Positions 9,135 through 22,163 of a DNA stretch of 64,000 nucleotides are shown here, one piece after another. A model generated the notes under the pieces. That model did no database searches. It was not told the origin of the DNA and was given only the letters and a program-made list of their open reading frames with translations. Source of the DNA: Blattamonas nauphoetae (Eukaryota > Preaxostyla > Oxymonadida); assembly GCA_033064195.1 (NCBI GenBank), contig JARBJD010000049.1:272707-336706 (forward strand), written 5' to 3'. The position numbers and the translations under genes were made by a program. The first letter of the stretch is position 1; each line of letters starts with the position of its first letter.

Positions 9135-12100
9135 ATGATCAGTACTTTCTCCAAGATAGACTCACCACCAACTCAAGATCATCTCTCATTCTGTTGTTTG
9201 TGGCTTCATATGAAATCATTTTCTCACCGTTACATCTACTCAACTTTTCCAGCTCAACTTATTGACTGTTTGAGAGTTCCGCCCGAAGAGCAGCAATCAC
9301 AACTCGCACTCGATAAATATAAACTTCTCTCGATTGGTCTTGGTAAATCACCAAAACAAGCCCTCCTCCAACTAAAATCTGATTCTCTCCCGTATGAGTT
9401 CAGCTGTAGTAATGTGCTAATGCATGGCGACAAAGCCTATCGATGCAATGATTGTTGTCGAGGTAATCCTCTTATTTATCATAATATCTTACAGACCCAA
9501 GTTCTTGTTTGTGCATTCACTGTTTTGAACCTGAGAAACATCAAGGACACAACTATCATATTGTTTGTTTCTCTTTTTTACTTCATCAATCAGTTGACCG
9601 TGAACGGTGGAACATGTGACTGTGGCCGAGACAATGCATGGGATCCAGCAGGAATGTGCACTAAACATCAACAGAACCGAGCCATTGGTGATCCACTTAC
9701 CTCGATTCGTCAAGAATCAACAAAACAAAAACTCCAAGATTTCACGCATGCCCTCTGCGATACTGTTACGAGCTTAATCATCACTCAATACTTCCAACTG
9801 TCCAAGTTGTGGGATGGATTTCGCCTGGAAGTCGCCCTCGGAAAATCACTCGAGAAAACTGTTGCAAGTGGCCAGGACAAGGTTTTCTTTTATTTTGTTT
9901 CGATCACAGCAGCCAATTCCGACTTTAGCCATCGAATGGATTTTGAAAGAGCTCAATAGTCTCTGTGTACATCCTGATGATCCTCAAGTCCTTTTCGATC
10001 GATCATCAACCAATCTCGATTCATTCCTCGCTATGAACCAGCTCCCTCCCATCGATGACCCACAGAAAGGAGAATCGGGCTTCTTTCCTGTCCCCTCAGA
10101 CAATGGAACCATTCCTTTTCCAGAGTACTTTATCGATCTCACTGAACAAGACAAACTGTGCAACTCATTCCATGTATCTGAATCATTCTTGGATTATCTA
10201 GCTGCTATTCCCAACGTCACTGCTGTTGAACTGAAAACAAGACTTCGTGAGTGTCTGACGCAACTTTCTAAATTCCTCACGCAACGCCATAGTCTCATTG
10301 AATGTGTGGTTGACGCACTGCATATCATGAGCGAAGACGCAGGTGGGGGTGTCCGAAGACTCATAACAATCTCACTGAACCGATCGCGACCTGTTCTCTT
10401 CCATCCTTCGCCTATCCACTCTGTTCCCAAAATAAACCCCGTTTTTGTGGCTCTTGTCTCTGATTCAGTTGTGGAAGAGCTCATGGGTGATTTCCCTCAT
10501 CCAGATGATGTGCATCAGATGCTCCAAATGGATCTCAACAATCCCGATCTCCACCTCGCCCCAAACGCCCACCATCGCTTCTGGCTTAGACACAACCGTC
10601 TCTTCATCAAAAGCGACCTGTTCACTTTCCTCATCAACCTTTCATTCGACAATGCCTTCCTCTACAGTTACGCCCGCACCCTCCACGAGAATTATTCTGT
10701 CCTCCTGACCAACAAGTACATCCCATCCTCAGAAATGGGAGAAGAGCTGGATGCCTTCATCTCCAACCGATTCCTCGACAGTTTTGGCAACTTCTCGTGT
10801 CAACTGTCGCAGCCCGTGCTGATTCAGGCCGATGTTGATTTTTCGTTTGTGTTCCGGAAGAAGACAGAGACGATGAGCGGCTTTCTCTCGCAATTCACTT
10901 CTTCGTCGACTGAGACCTATCTCCACCACCTGCTCACCCAACAGCGGCACAAGAAGGAGTACCTTTTGGGGAAGGACAAATTGCAGGCCATCGCAGACAA
11001 TGTTGGTGCGTCCATCCGACGACTCAACGCGATCCAGAAGTCAGTCAACCTCCACACCGCTGTGCAGGCCTCCTTTCCTCTCCCAACACCAAACATAAGC
11101 AAAGTGCAACTGTGCCATACCACACACAAAAGACTCGTTTCGGAAATCTGGTCCGAGTTTGAGCGGATCTCGCACGGTTTGGAAGACAACTTGATCACAC
11201 ACGGAATAGTTCAACGCTTCCTCAGCGCATATAGCAGCGACGAAGAGGCTTTGAAGGTCTCCTCCAAGCTCCTCGCCTCTCTCCGAAAGGAATCCATCGG
11301 CTCTCTCCCAAGCATGAATGGCGATCTTCCACTCAGTCCTGTGCTCGATGCCTATCTCGTCTTCAGCACTCTCTCTTCGTCCAATCCAGCCATTCGGGTG
11401 GTCAGTCCACAGCCATACAACGACATCACAGTCCCGTTTGCCCCAACCATCTACTCCAGCCATCTTTCGAACTTCACTCTGAAACTGATCTATTCACTCA
11501 CATCTTCTCAGGACAGCTTCAGACTGATCCGATTCCTGGCCCACCTTGCCACGTCTCGAATGTTGGCAAGCTCTCCACACTCCATCCTTTTCCCATACAA
11601 ACCACATCTCGCCTCATCACCAAACATCACAGAATCAGCCTCTGCTGACTCAGAATGCCTCTTCCCTGATCTTCGTGTCCATTTCACTGAAGCCGACCTT
11701 CCTTCTCCCATCCTCGAGCTAGTCCGAGCATGTCCCCCGGAGCTCTTGCAAGAACAGGAGGAGAAGGGAACGTTCGTCGAGAATGTTGACACACTCGTCT
11801 TCGATAATCTCGACTCAATCATCCCGGCTATGGACACCTCGCCAGCTCTCCGACGTTTTCTTCTGAATCTTGTCCTTCGTCGAATGGTGTTCGCTCCCGC
11901 TTTCACCGACGACCTCAACATTGCCCGGTCTTTGTCGATCATCTGCGCCACACACCTCACTCTGATTCCTCCGACCACTCCCATCTCGTCCTTCCTCTCT
12001 GCAGATGAAGCTCTCCTGCTCTGCGAGGAACCTCTGCAGATTCACTGCATTGTTGCCCAGACAGTGAACGGGATCTGGAACAGAAACGACGACTCGATTC

Positions 12101-15100
12101 GCCAAAGACTCAACTTCTACCTACATCGATACCGCACCTTCAACAACGGCATCCCCGACATGCATCTGATCCAGCTCTGCATCTGCGCGGCCGGATGGGA
12201 CCGCTTTCTGTCGCTGTTCTTGACACTTGCCCAGATGGACTTCTTCTTCCTCCCGGCCTGGTTCTGGACCAAGATGAGTGAGATACAGGATCGTTCGTCG
12301 ACGAATGATGGAGCCACTGAGAAAATTGTTCCATCCAACGTTGAGCGAGTGGGGAACGGATGGGCAATGGAACCAACACAGATGGTCGGGTATGTTTCGA
12401 TGGTGTTGTCTGTCCTTCTCGTCTCAACCACCTTCCGCGGATTCGAGCTCTGTGAAAACGAACAGACAATCAAAAAACGGAAAGGAATAGCAACGACCTC
12501 AGATGATACAGTTGTTGGTCTTGCTGAACACGGTGCGCAGCAACTCCTGCTTCCTCTCTCCGACACAGCAATCACCCAACAACTCATCACCACTCTCGGC
12601 CCTCAGCCCCTCTCGTTTGGAGAGCTCGATGAAGAGCTCGGACCAATTGTTGGCCGACAACCAAGTTTGGAGGCTCACCTGAAGAAGCACACGGCGATAT
12701 CGAAAGGCCTCAAACCGACACTGAAGCTCAAGCCTGAGTCGGTGAGCATGGTCGATGTGTACAACCTCAACCAGCTCCCACAGATTTCGGAGAGGTACAA
12801 CATGTTCGCCTGCGAAACACTTGTCAATACTCCGTACGAGAAGTACTCGCCTCACAACAACATTTGCGAGGATTTGGAGGACTTCTTGACCAACGAGCAG
12901 ACGACCATCGCCCCCCGACCGGAAGATCTATCCGTCTCGCCAGGTCATGCTGGCATTCCCCATCCATTCCCAACAAAGCATCACTTTAATGCTCTGACTG
13001 ACATCGCCACCTCTCGCACGTTCCTCGGAATGGTCTGGTCTGTCCTCCACATCACAGTCCACGAGCACTTCTGTCTCGATTCGTCAACACTGAACCAGCA
13101 ACAAAACGCTGTCCCAAGTTCTCTCGACGTCAATTCGGTTGCCCCCCTCAACTTTCAGAAGCTCTCCATCGACAGGATCGTCATCATCATCCTCCGCCTT
13201 CTTGATCAGACGGTCTGCTCGTCGAAGCAATGGGTGATCGAAAGGGAAGAAAAGAAACAACCGCAACTGTCCACCTTTTCCGATCACCCACTCGCCCTTC
13301 CGTGCACTCCTGATTCTTCCTTCATCGAAGCACTCTTCCTCCCAATCGATTGCGGTTGCCTTTCGACAGTCGAAGAGGGAACGGCTCATCAACAGTCAAT
13401 CGCCTCTCTCCTTTTCCGGTTGTACTCGCATGTTCTTGCAGAACCCAACTCTCTCAGCAGCCTCATCACTCCGCTCCTCAGCCGACTTCTCATTCGACTC
13501 AGATTTTTGGTGAATGTCTTCTTCAGATCGGACCCTCGGATTACTCAATGGCATTCCCAGATTGGGTTGTCAGAGACGATTCAACAAAGCCCTTCGTCTG
13601 CTGATGCCCAAGAACAGAAAAAGAAGCAGCTCCGAGAGCGCCAGAAACGGATCATGGAGCAGATGAAGAAGCAACAATCCGCCTTCGCCGATCAGATCGA
13701 CGATGATGATGACGAGCAGCACGGTCATGGTGTCGAATGCACGACTGGCTTGACGTGCATCGCTTGTCATGGCCCCATCATGAAAGGGGAGAGTGCTGGA
13801 TATGTTGCTCACTGCGATTATTCGACGGTCCTCCAGACGCTGAATACCTCGGCCATCAAGAAGCAGCAATTGAGGAGCTTGATCCGCAGGGTGAAGGCAC
13901 TTGGGACAACGTCTGATTCGGAAAGAAGCGTCAAACGATGGTGGAATCAGGAGCTCGAGATGTCTGAGTCAGAGCCACACCACCGACCGACAAGTGATCC
14001 ACCACCAGAAACGGACGAGGCTTCCAGTGTCGAAGATGACGGATGGTCTGAAGATGACTTGACTGATCTCCAATTACAGATTGCTGTTCTGATGAACACT
14101 ATCCAAAATCCAGGACCTGACCAGACGGATGAAGAGATCGAACAGCTGACACAGACGCTCCGGCAACTCATGGACATCGCTTTCACTCAACAACAGACAG
14201 TGCGAAGGGAAACTGGGTCGCTCGCACTGATCAAGGACACGTCCACTGCCCGGCATTTCCTCGGCGAGTTCACCATCCCAGAACCAGGCGACTCCCTCCA
14301 AAAACTTGATGAGAGAGAGATCAGACAAAACACGTCAGAACAGTGCACGAGTCTGTTCGAAGAGATCGGTTGGAGACATGCCGGCTCTGCGCCAGTCGCT
14401 CATCGCGTGCCTGTCTTCCAATCGATCGAAGGTGCTTTGCGATTCGGACTTCCGATGAACCGAATCTCGTTCAACACACTTCAAGCTGCACGGAAGCAGG
14501 GAAACGTTGACTGGCTCGATGAGCATCTCCTTGTCGAAGGATCGGAATGTGAAATGTGGGGAGATTGTCTCACACAGCCTACAGTCAAGATGTTGCATCC
14601 ATTTCATCCTCATTCGCCAAATGACGTCACATCTTACACTGTGACACAGGCAGATCAGAGCATTCCCTGCAATGCATCGGACCCTGTCCAACTCAAACGT
14701 CACTTCTTTGTGCAGTCGTGTGGGCATGTGATTCACAGTTCTTGCTACGCAAAAGTCATTCGACAACAACGAGCGGACACACTCGAGCTGCCCCTCGCAG
14801 GGACCATCTCGTGTCCAGCATGTCGTCAGAACGCCAACTGTCTTGTTCCTCTTCTCGGAGCAGAAATCACTGAGTGCACCGACGGTAAGGTAGCGTTCGA
14901 ACAGATCGTCAGCAACGAAAGTACTGAGGGAGAGGAAGAAAGAGTGGACTCGATCCTCAAGCAGGGAACCATCCCTCGCAGGGACAACATAAGTTCATCG
15001 GTCGTTCCTCTGAATGCCTCGTGTCTGGATGATACAACATCCCCACAGGCTGATCTCTTCTTCTCTCTCACAACAGATCTGACCATCACCTGCACTGCAT

Positions 15101-17248
15101 TCTATCGCCAGATGGACCTCCTCATGAAGAGGCTCATCAGTCCCGTGAATGTGCAAGGCGAGTTCGTCTACTCCCACACCCTCGACAAGATTGAGGGCAA
15201 CGTGCGTGAGATCCTTCGGGGCATGAAACTGTCCACCATCTTTCCTCAACTGAATACGGAAAAACTCGAAAACCCAGACAATATTAAGCTAAGCAAGGTG
15301 GAGTTGTTCTTGAGCAATCCAACAGTGTTTGAGTACATCATCGGCCGCGCCGGAACGGTAGTTGACGCTGGAGCTCACAGAAATCTCACGCCGCTCCTCC
15401 AAAACTCCAGATTCGCTCACCACGTTCTTCACCACGCAACAGGCCTCGAATTGGGGGCCAGTGACAAGATATTCTCAACTCCTGCCACGACCGTCCCATC
15501 TTTCGAGAATTGTGCCAACCTCTCCGCTCTTATTTCTTCTCTGGTTTCAGTCCGAGAGAACCTTGTGGCACACCCAGATGTATCGCCATCAGAGAAGAAA
15601 GACATCATTCATCTTCTCCACAGAGCTGTCACTGCTGCACCGATCACTGTCCCGCCGAATGATTCGCTTCTGAATCCCATTCTCACTGCTCTATGTGATA
15701 CTCTCGCTTCACATGAATGGTCCACTCGTCCCATGGTGCTCCCCGGCGTCAATATCTTCGAAGAGCTGGTGTTGACCGAACAAGCTGTCTTCGAGAAAGC
15801 AAAACTCGAGAACAAAGAGAATTCTCTCTCTTTCTACGCCAGTCGGAACACACCTCCTCTCAACACAGAAGCATTTGCGGTCAGTCAGCCGGAGCAGACA
15901 ATCATCGCTGCTCTCTTCCGTGCTGCGTACTACCTCTCATTTGTGACTGTCTCAACAGCAGAGAATTCTCACAACAATCTCCTCTCCACAATTGTTGGGG
16001 AAGTCAACACAATGAAAATTGTGACTCTCTCCACTCAGATTTTGTCCGTCCTCGTTCAAGGAGGCTTGCAGGATCAAGCCTCTGTGAGTCCATCGTCTCA
16101 AGAAATCTCAACTCTCCTCGGAAATGGACTGGACACGGAGGATCAGGCCGTTGTCAAGCTAATTCTGGACACTCTCACAAACTTCACAGGAAGCGATCTT
16201 CTCCCTCTCTTCGTCCAACTCCTCTCTTTGGTATCTCTCGTCCAGTCTGACCATGGCATCTCTCATCTTCCAGTGACACCATCGCTCTTCACTCGTGTGT
16301 TGTACGATGTGCTTGACTCTATCCCGCGTTCATCCTCAATCACACCATCCTCTTCTGTGGGCGCCATCTCAGATTGGTTCAACCCGATCAACGGTGACTT
16401 TGCAGTTCACACATTCCTCCGCCGTGCTTCTCTCCTTTTCTTCTCGCTCTTCCCTGCACACCCACAAACGGTTGCGTTTGAGAAGATTCTCTCGAAGCCT
16501 CTCTTCGACTCGGAAAATGGCGAGTTGTTATCGTTCGAAACGTTGACACAAACGCACCACCAAGCTTACCAACGCAGTGTGAACGAAATTGATATCTTTT
16601 ACATTCCAACTGTTGACGATTTCCAGGCCTTCTTCTCTCGTTTCACCTCTCATCCTCTCGTCACACCGATCAACACTCAACACTCCCCATCTCTCATTCC
16701 GGATGCGCTCCTTCTTCCCTCTCTCGTGTCGTTCCCATTGGCTCACCACGACGCTCTCCGCTTCGCTAACAATTCGGTTTGTCTCCACTGCCGAGATGAA
16801 CCCCACACTGCGTCGACCATCCGCAGGACGGTGTGCATGATGTGTGGGAAAGTCATTTGTCTGAGCCTTCCTTGTTGTCGCAGGAAACTTGAGCTGACGG
16901 TGGACAACACGGACGATGAAACAAACTTGTTCGCTCTGGATAATTTCGTCGAACTCAACCAACAAATAGTGTCTGAAGAGATCGAACACGCGGCTGTGTG
17001 TCCAGGTCCCATCCTCCCTCTGATTGGGACATTCCCAATCTCCATACACCTCGAACCAATTCTGGGGTTCATCCCGTATTTACTGTTTGTCTTCTTTTAT
17101 TCACTATTCTTCCAGGCCAGGTGTGTATGTTGATTCTCATGGTGAACCTGACATTGGAAACAACAGAGGACAACCACTCACTTTCCAACTGATTCAGTAT
17201 GGCAGAATTCTCTCCTATATCTGCAAACACCAAAGCGTTCATAGTTAA
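9135..17248 (+). CDS. UBR1: E3 ubiquitin ligase, UBR1/N-recognin family
   Basis: Six exons (9135-9195, 9253-9462, 9495-9562, 9594-9881, 9910-17084, 17116-17248) give 2644 residues. Introns of 57, 32, 31, 28 and 31 nt each restore frame. A UBR box spans about residues 71-139; after splicing it reads MHGDKAYRCNDCCRDPSSC, CIHCFEPEKHQGHNYHI and NGGTCDCGRDNAWDP, with the zinc ligands in place. UBR boxes bind basic N-degrons. A split RING-H2 follows: CIACHG near residue 1490, then after about 310 residues SCGHVIHSSC and CPACR near 1810-1850. The C-terminal Cys-rich autoinhibitory region (CLHCRDE, CMMCGKVICL) ends GEPDIGNNRGQPL, as in UBR1. The protein directs N-degron substrates to the proteasome. 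It is longer than yeast Ubr1 (1950 residues), mainly in low-complexity loops. The start is uncertain. Confidence 0.9.
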
Positions 17249-20097
17249 TATTCTTCATCTCGTTTGAGCCTTAGCATGTTTACCTCTCCTTTTTTCAAAG
17301 AATTTTCAGAGTGAAATGGGCGATTCTCTTTGAAAGGTCGCAAAACACTATGGTGCGTCCCAAAAAATCATTTTTTGCACAATTACCGTTCATCTGTTTA
17401 GTCGACAGAAAAAGAGTGAATTACTGGATTTCAAGTAGGATCGCGTTCGATAAAGCCATTTTTTGATCCGGACACTTTTGCACACTTTTTATCACAGAAC
17501 AAGTTGAAAAATGGAGAAATGATGTAAAACAACGTAAAAACCCTATTCTGTGTGAGAGAACCAATACAAATACATCTATTGAAGAAAAAGACGTGAAAAG
17601 TGCGGATCGGAAGATTCGACAAGATTGATGAATTTAGACTTAAGAATTGGAGAGACATATCCAATTAAGGTGGTTTGAGATATAAAGTGAAGGGAAATTG
17701 AGATTGATCTGAATTAGAGGACAAGGAGGACGATCAACAAGTCCGTGTCAGTTTGTGATCTATAAGATGAGAAATTCATGACAAAAGATACATGATCGAG
17801 TGAAAACAGGAGAAAGCATCAGATAGGTGAACAGGCCAGATTGTTTTCTGCCTGTTAGACACGATCCGTCTCACCTGAAAAAAGTGCTGAGTGTCTGTCA
17901 ATGTGAACGAAATAAATGACACAAACCAAAAGAATCGCATGCAATACACGGTATAAGGTCGGTTCAATCATCGATCTGACCGATTAAAGTTGTTTGATGG
18001 AGAATGAGTCACCTGATCTTTGAATTTGTAGAAAAGTGAGTGAAAATGAAAAAAAGAGATAATATAAACCTTCAAGATGGAGATTTTGATTGTTCCTGGG
18101 AGATGAATAGCTTTCTCAACGATCTTTCAAATGTTGACGGAGTTGTAACGCACGCGTCCTTTCATTCAGAATCGCCCAAATGGGTTCGATCTCGAGATTA
18201 AGTAATAATACTCTCTGATACAACAATTATCAGTTTTCTCATTTAGTTTAATCTCTCCTATTGGATGGAGAGGTATGTGCACACTTTAGCCCACATTTTA
18301 ATCCTTCCCCATTTTTCAGAAATGAGCTAATATTTATGAAATGACACACTGGTGGTCATTTCTTTTTTTTCACATTTCAGCTTTTTACTAATTGTTTTGA
18401 CTCCTTTTTTGAACAAGGACGGATTATCGAAGGTTTTTTCAGGATCGAACCAGAGAAAACTTTTTTCGTCTTTCATCTCGATTGATTCGTTTGTATTGAT
18501 TCTCTCTCATAGAATCGGTTTTTTTTGATGGATTTCATCATTGAGAAGCTTTTTGAGATGTTTTGAAACAAAATAGGGTAATAAAATGGCTAGGTCAAAA
18601 ATCAGTGAAATCTGTTGTGATCAAAACAAAAACGAAAGATTTCACCCCTCACATGTTTAGTGACCATCTAAACGGCAATTTGACGAAAAAAAAATTTTTG
18701 TCACCAACTATAGTGTGGTGTGTCTTTTCAAAATTATAGTGGTGTCACCAATTAGGGATGAGCAACGGACGGACAAAACCACGTTCTCCTCGGACATCGG
18801 ACAGAGACCCTGTCCAAGTCGGAAAGAAGTGTTTCTTGTGGCTTAAATAGACGTGATTGACACTCAATTTTTCCTCCAATTCATCCAAGATGTTAATTTT
18901 GTTCAGATTTTGTCTTTCAAAAAAATCAAAAACGAGTATTAGAGAATTCGGACAAAAATCCCATAAATTGCCGAATTGTCCTGGCCTGTCCGATCTTGGA
19001 CATGAGCTCATTTGGTGAAAAAAAGAGTCGTCTGAATTTCTTCACGAGGCATTTATGATCATTTGGAAACGGACAATCGTGTCCAGTCCTGGACAGGTCC
19101 GGATCGTCCTCCCCATCGGATGGTGACTTCGACTCACATTTTCTCTCAGAGACCATTACATCGCAATTCGAATTCCCTTGTCCATTCCACACTTCTTTTA
19201 TCCAATTGTCACTCATTGCTGTCTCCATTGAATTTCAAACTTGTGGAGATCTCCACAATTCACACTTTGCCCATCTCCTCACTCTCGATGATGTCACACT
19301 GAATTGACACATGGAAAATGAACAATATCAGTATTCATTTTTATTATCGTTTCACTCTTCTCTACCTCTTTCTCTTCATTTGTCTGTAATAGATGATAAG
19401 ATCTTTCTCCAATCAGAAATGGACATAAATAGAAGAAATCTGGATCACAAACAACATCAGTATGCATCTTTTTCTTTCTCCACTCATCTTCATCGATTAG
19501 TCTCATTACACGCCTCCTCTTTTCTTCCAAACAAAACGCAGAAGATCAAGGACATCACATTCCCGACACTGTCCACAATTCTGCTTTTCTCATTGTCAGT
19601 TCATTATCTGAAGGAAAGGTTCACATCTTCAGACTCGACACAATGTCTAATTCACTCACAATCGAGAACCGCCTTGAGATCAAACTGAAGGAGTCTCTGA
19701 ACATCACAGCATATTTTTGAAAAGCGGAGACACGGAACGGATCCTCTTATCATGCACGCGGGACATGTCGTGTTCAGCAGGTCTTATTCATGCGTCAAAT
19801 TACAGAACGAGAGTAATCGGTTCATTCAAAACCAGCTTCCAAGGATTTGGCGGATGATGAACTTCTTCTTGATCAATCTCCGAAACGAACCGTGAAGTGC
19901 GACTATGTCAACACTCCATTATTCTGTTCGGATTCGCAATCGATGAGGAGCCGACCCCAGAAAAATGCAACAATCAGGACGGATTTCCACGCGTACTCGA
20001 CTTAAACAACCATCAATTTCATGCGCAACAGTACCTAGTCTCATCTACCACGCTGAATCTTTGAGGAAAACGAACAAGAATCTGTCACATATAGTCG
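17249..20097. other. gene-poor region, left part of repeat island
   Basis: About 2.8 kb, AT-rich, with no convincing coding frame. Near 18737 there is TAGTGGTGTCACCAATTAGG, which resembles the end of the foldback element found at 22.2 and 28.8 kb. From about 18757 to 19120 there is a stretch rich in GGACGGAC and TCCGGA words on both strands, probably a decayed repeat. A perfect 18-bp palindrome (TTGTGGAGATCTCCACAA) lies near 19241. Short frames here lack motifs and I regard them as chance. Confidence 0.5.
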
Positions 20098-20616
20098 GTG
20101 GACGAAACTCATCATCATGAGTCTCTGACGGGGAAGAACAAAGCCAACCACCATGACGAAAGGACAAACTTCATATTTATCTTCACACACTGCTCGATTT
20201 TGGTATCATTGATGATAATTGATTGCGGATGGATGGGAACATCGGCTGGAAAACTCTCTAACTCCAACGTGACTGTCTCGTCGAGTACGATCATCTCAAA
20301 TCCTGAATGTTCCCCATTTATGATTGTCTGTTCTGAGGGGAACGATGACAGTTCGATTTCGATCATGGACGTTGTTCACAGATCGAGTGAACTTCGGACG
20401 CTCCTTCCTCTGACAGCCATTTCGTCACTCAACCATCTCGACTCCTCCCAACCGTCCTGCTCTGAGATGAACTCTGATGTCTCCGTCAGTTGCTCCGGTC
20501 TCTCGATCGACGATGCGTCCCTCGTTCTTGGATCTGGTCGTCTCCTCTCTATCCCGAAAACACCGACCGACCAACCGCACATTTGTCGTCTCCTTCAACA
20601 GGCGCGGGGTATTTGA
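20098..20616 (+). pseudogene. orphan fragment of a beta-helix surface-protein gene
   Basis: The 172-residue frame contains NSNVTVSSSTIISNPECSPF, SISIMDVVHRSSEL and a stretch ending LVLGSGRLLSI. This alternating Ser/Thr/Val beta-strand style matches the ectodomains of the large surface-protein genes elsewhere in the window. It has no signal peptide, no membrane helix and no continuing exon. It runs straight into the minisatellite at 20.66 kb. I infer a truncated, dead copy. Remnants may extend upstream to about 19640 in broken frames. Confidence 0.4.
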
Positions 20617-20661
20617 CATCCCTGCTGTCAATGCCTGAAGAATCAATGGAATCGTTCCCCA

Positions 20662-21862
20662 CCCCTCACCTCGTGTGATCATCCCCTCCCCTCACCTCGT
20701 GTGATCATCCCCTCCCCTCACCTCGTGTGATCATCCCCACCCCTCACCTCGTGTGATCATCCCCACCCCTCACCTCGTGTGATCATCCCCTCCCCTCACC
20801 TCGTGTGATCATCCCCTCCCCTCACCTCGTGTGATCATCCCCTCCCTTCACCTCGTGTGATCATCCCCTCCCTTCACCTCGTGTGATCATCCCCTCCCCT
20901 CACCTCGTGTGATCATCCCCTCCCTTCACCTCGTGTGATCATCCCTCCCTCACCTCGTGTGATCATCCCCTCCCTCACCTCGTGTGATCATCCCTCCCTT
21001 CACCTCGTGTGATCATCCCCTCCCTTCACCTCGTGTGATCATCCCCACCCCTCACCTCGTGTGATCATCCCCTCCCTTCACCTCGTGTGATCATCCCTCC
21101 CCTCACCTCGTGTGATCATCCCCACCCCTCACCTCGTGTGATCATCCCCACCCCTCACCTCGTGTGATCATCCCTCCCTTCACCTCGTGTGATCATCCCC
21201 TCCCCTCACCTCGTGTGATCATCCCCACCCTTCACCTCGTGTGATCATCCCCTCCCTTCACCTCGTGTGATCATCCCTCCCCTCACCTCGTGTGATCATC
21301 CCCACCCCTCACCTCGTGTGATCATCCCTCCCTCACCTCGTGTGATCATCCCCTCCCCTCACCTCGTGTGATCATCCCCACCCTTCACCTCGTGTGATCA
21401 TCCCCTCCCTTCACCTCGTGTGATCATCCCTCTCCTCACCTCGTGTGATCATCCCCTCCCCCTCACCTCGTGTGATCATCCCCACCCTTCACCTCGTGTG
21501 ATCATCCCCTCCCTTCACCTCGTGTGATCATCCCCTCCCCTCACCTCGTGTGATCATCCCCTCCCCTCACCTCGTGTGATCATCCCCACCCTTCACCTCG
21601 TGTGATCATCCCCTCCCTTCACCTCGTGTGATCATCCCCTCTCCTCACCTCGTGTGATCATCCCCTCCCTTCACCTCGTGTGATCATCCCCACCCCTCAC
21701 CTCGTGTGATCATCCCTCCCTTCACCTCGTGTGATCATCCCCTCCCCCTCACCTCGTGTGATCATCCCCACCCCTCACCTCGTGTGATCATCCCCACCCC
21801 TCACCTCGTGTGATCATCCCCTCCCCTCACCTCGTGTGATCATCCCCTCCCCTCACCTCGTG
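20662..21862. repeat. 26-bp minisatellite, about 45 copies
   Basis: The array is built on the unit TCACCTCGTGTGATCATCCC followed by a variable C-rich spacer (CTCCCC, CACCCC, CTCCCT, or a base or two shorter). The TCACCTCGTGTGATCAT core is nearly invariant, while the spacer length and its T/A and C/T positions vary. The unit length is not a multiple of three, so it is not a coding repeat. The core contains the palindrome TGATCA. One strand is strongly pyrimidine-rich. Confidence 0.95.
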
Positions 21863-22106
21863 TACTCATTCCCTCCTGCCCCTTCGCACGGTCATCACAG
21901 CCTATCCACACTCCAAAACGTCACTTTCCCACCTCATCCTCTTAAATTACTTTTTCTTCCTCATATTCACGCATCCACATGTAACCTTCCTATTTCACTC
22001 TTATTGTTTTCGTCATCAATTTATTAATTCCTGGGTTTAGTCGTGTACAGAAAGAAGTGGTTGATCAAGCCCATTGTTGCGACTTACGAGTGGTGACCTC
22101 CTAATT
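21863..22106. other. flank between minisatellite and hairpin
   Basis: About 240 bp of pyrimidine-rich sequence after the last repeat unit. No ORF or RNA gene was seen. Confidence 0.3.
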
Positions 22107-22134
22107 AGGCGCTGTCCGAGGACGGACAGCGCCT
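22107..22134. repeat. 12-bp-stem hairpin
   Basis: AGGCGCTGTCCG and its exact complement CGGACAGCGCCT flank a 4-nt loop. It follows AGTGGTGACCTCCTAATTAGG, which is similar to the element end near 18737, so it may be the tip of a decayed transposable element. Confidence 0.6.
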
Positions 22135-22163
22135 CACTTTGTCCGGACAATTGCTCCTCACTA

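Noticed and set aside
18150-18200. Possible tRNA T-arm (GGGTTCGATC)
   Set aside because: The flanks do not form a T stem, anticodon arm or acceptor stem.
20662-21862. CRISPR array
   Set aside because: Repeats are directly adjacent with spacers of only a few variable C/T bases; this is a eukaryotic minisatellite.
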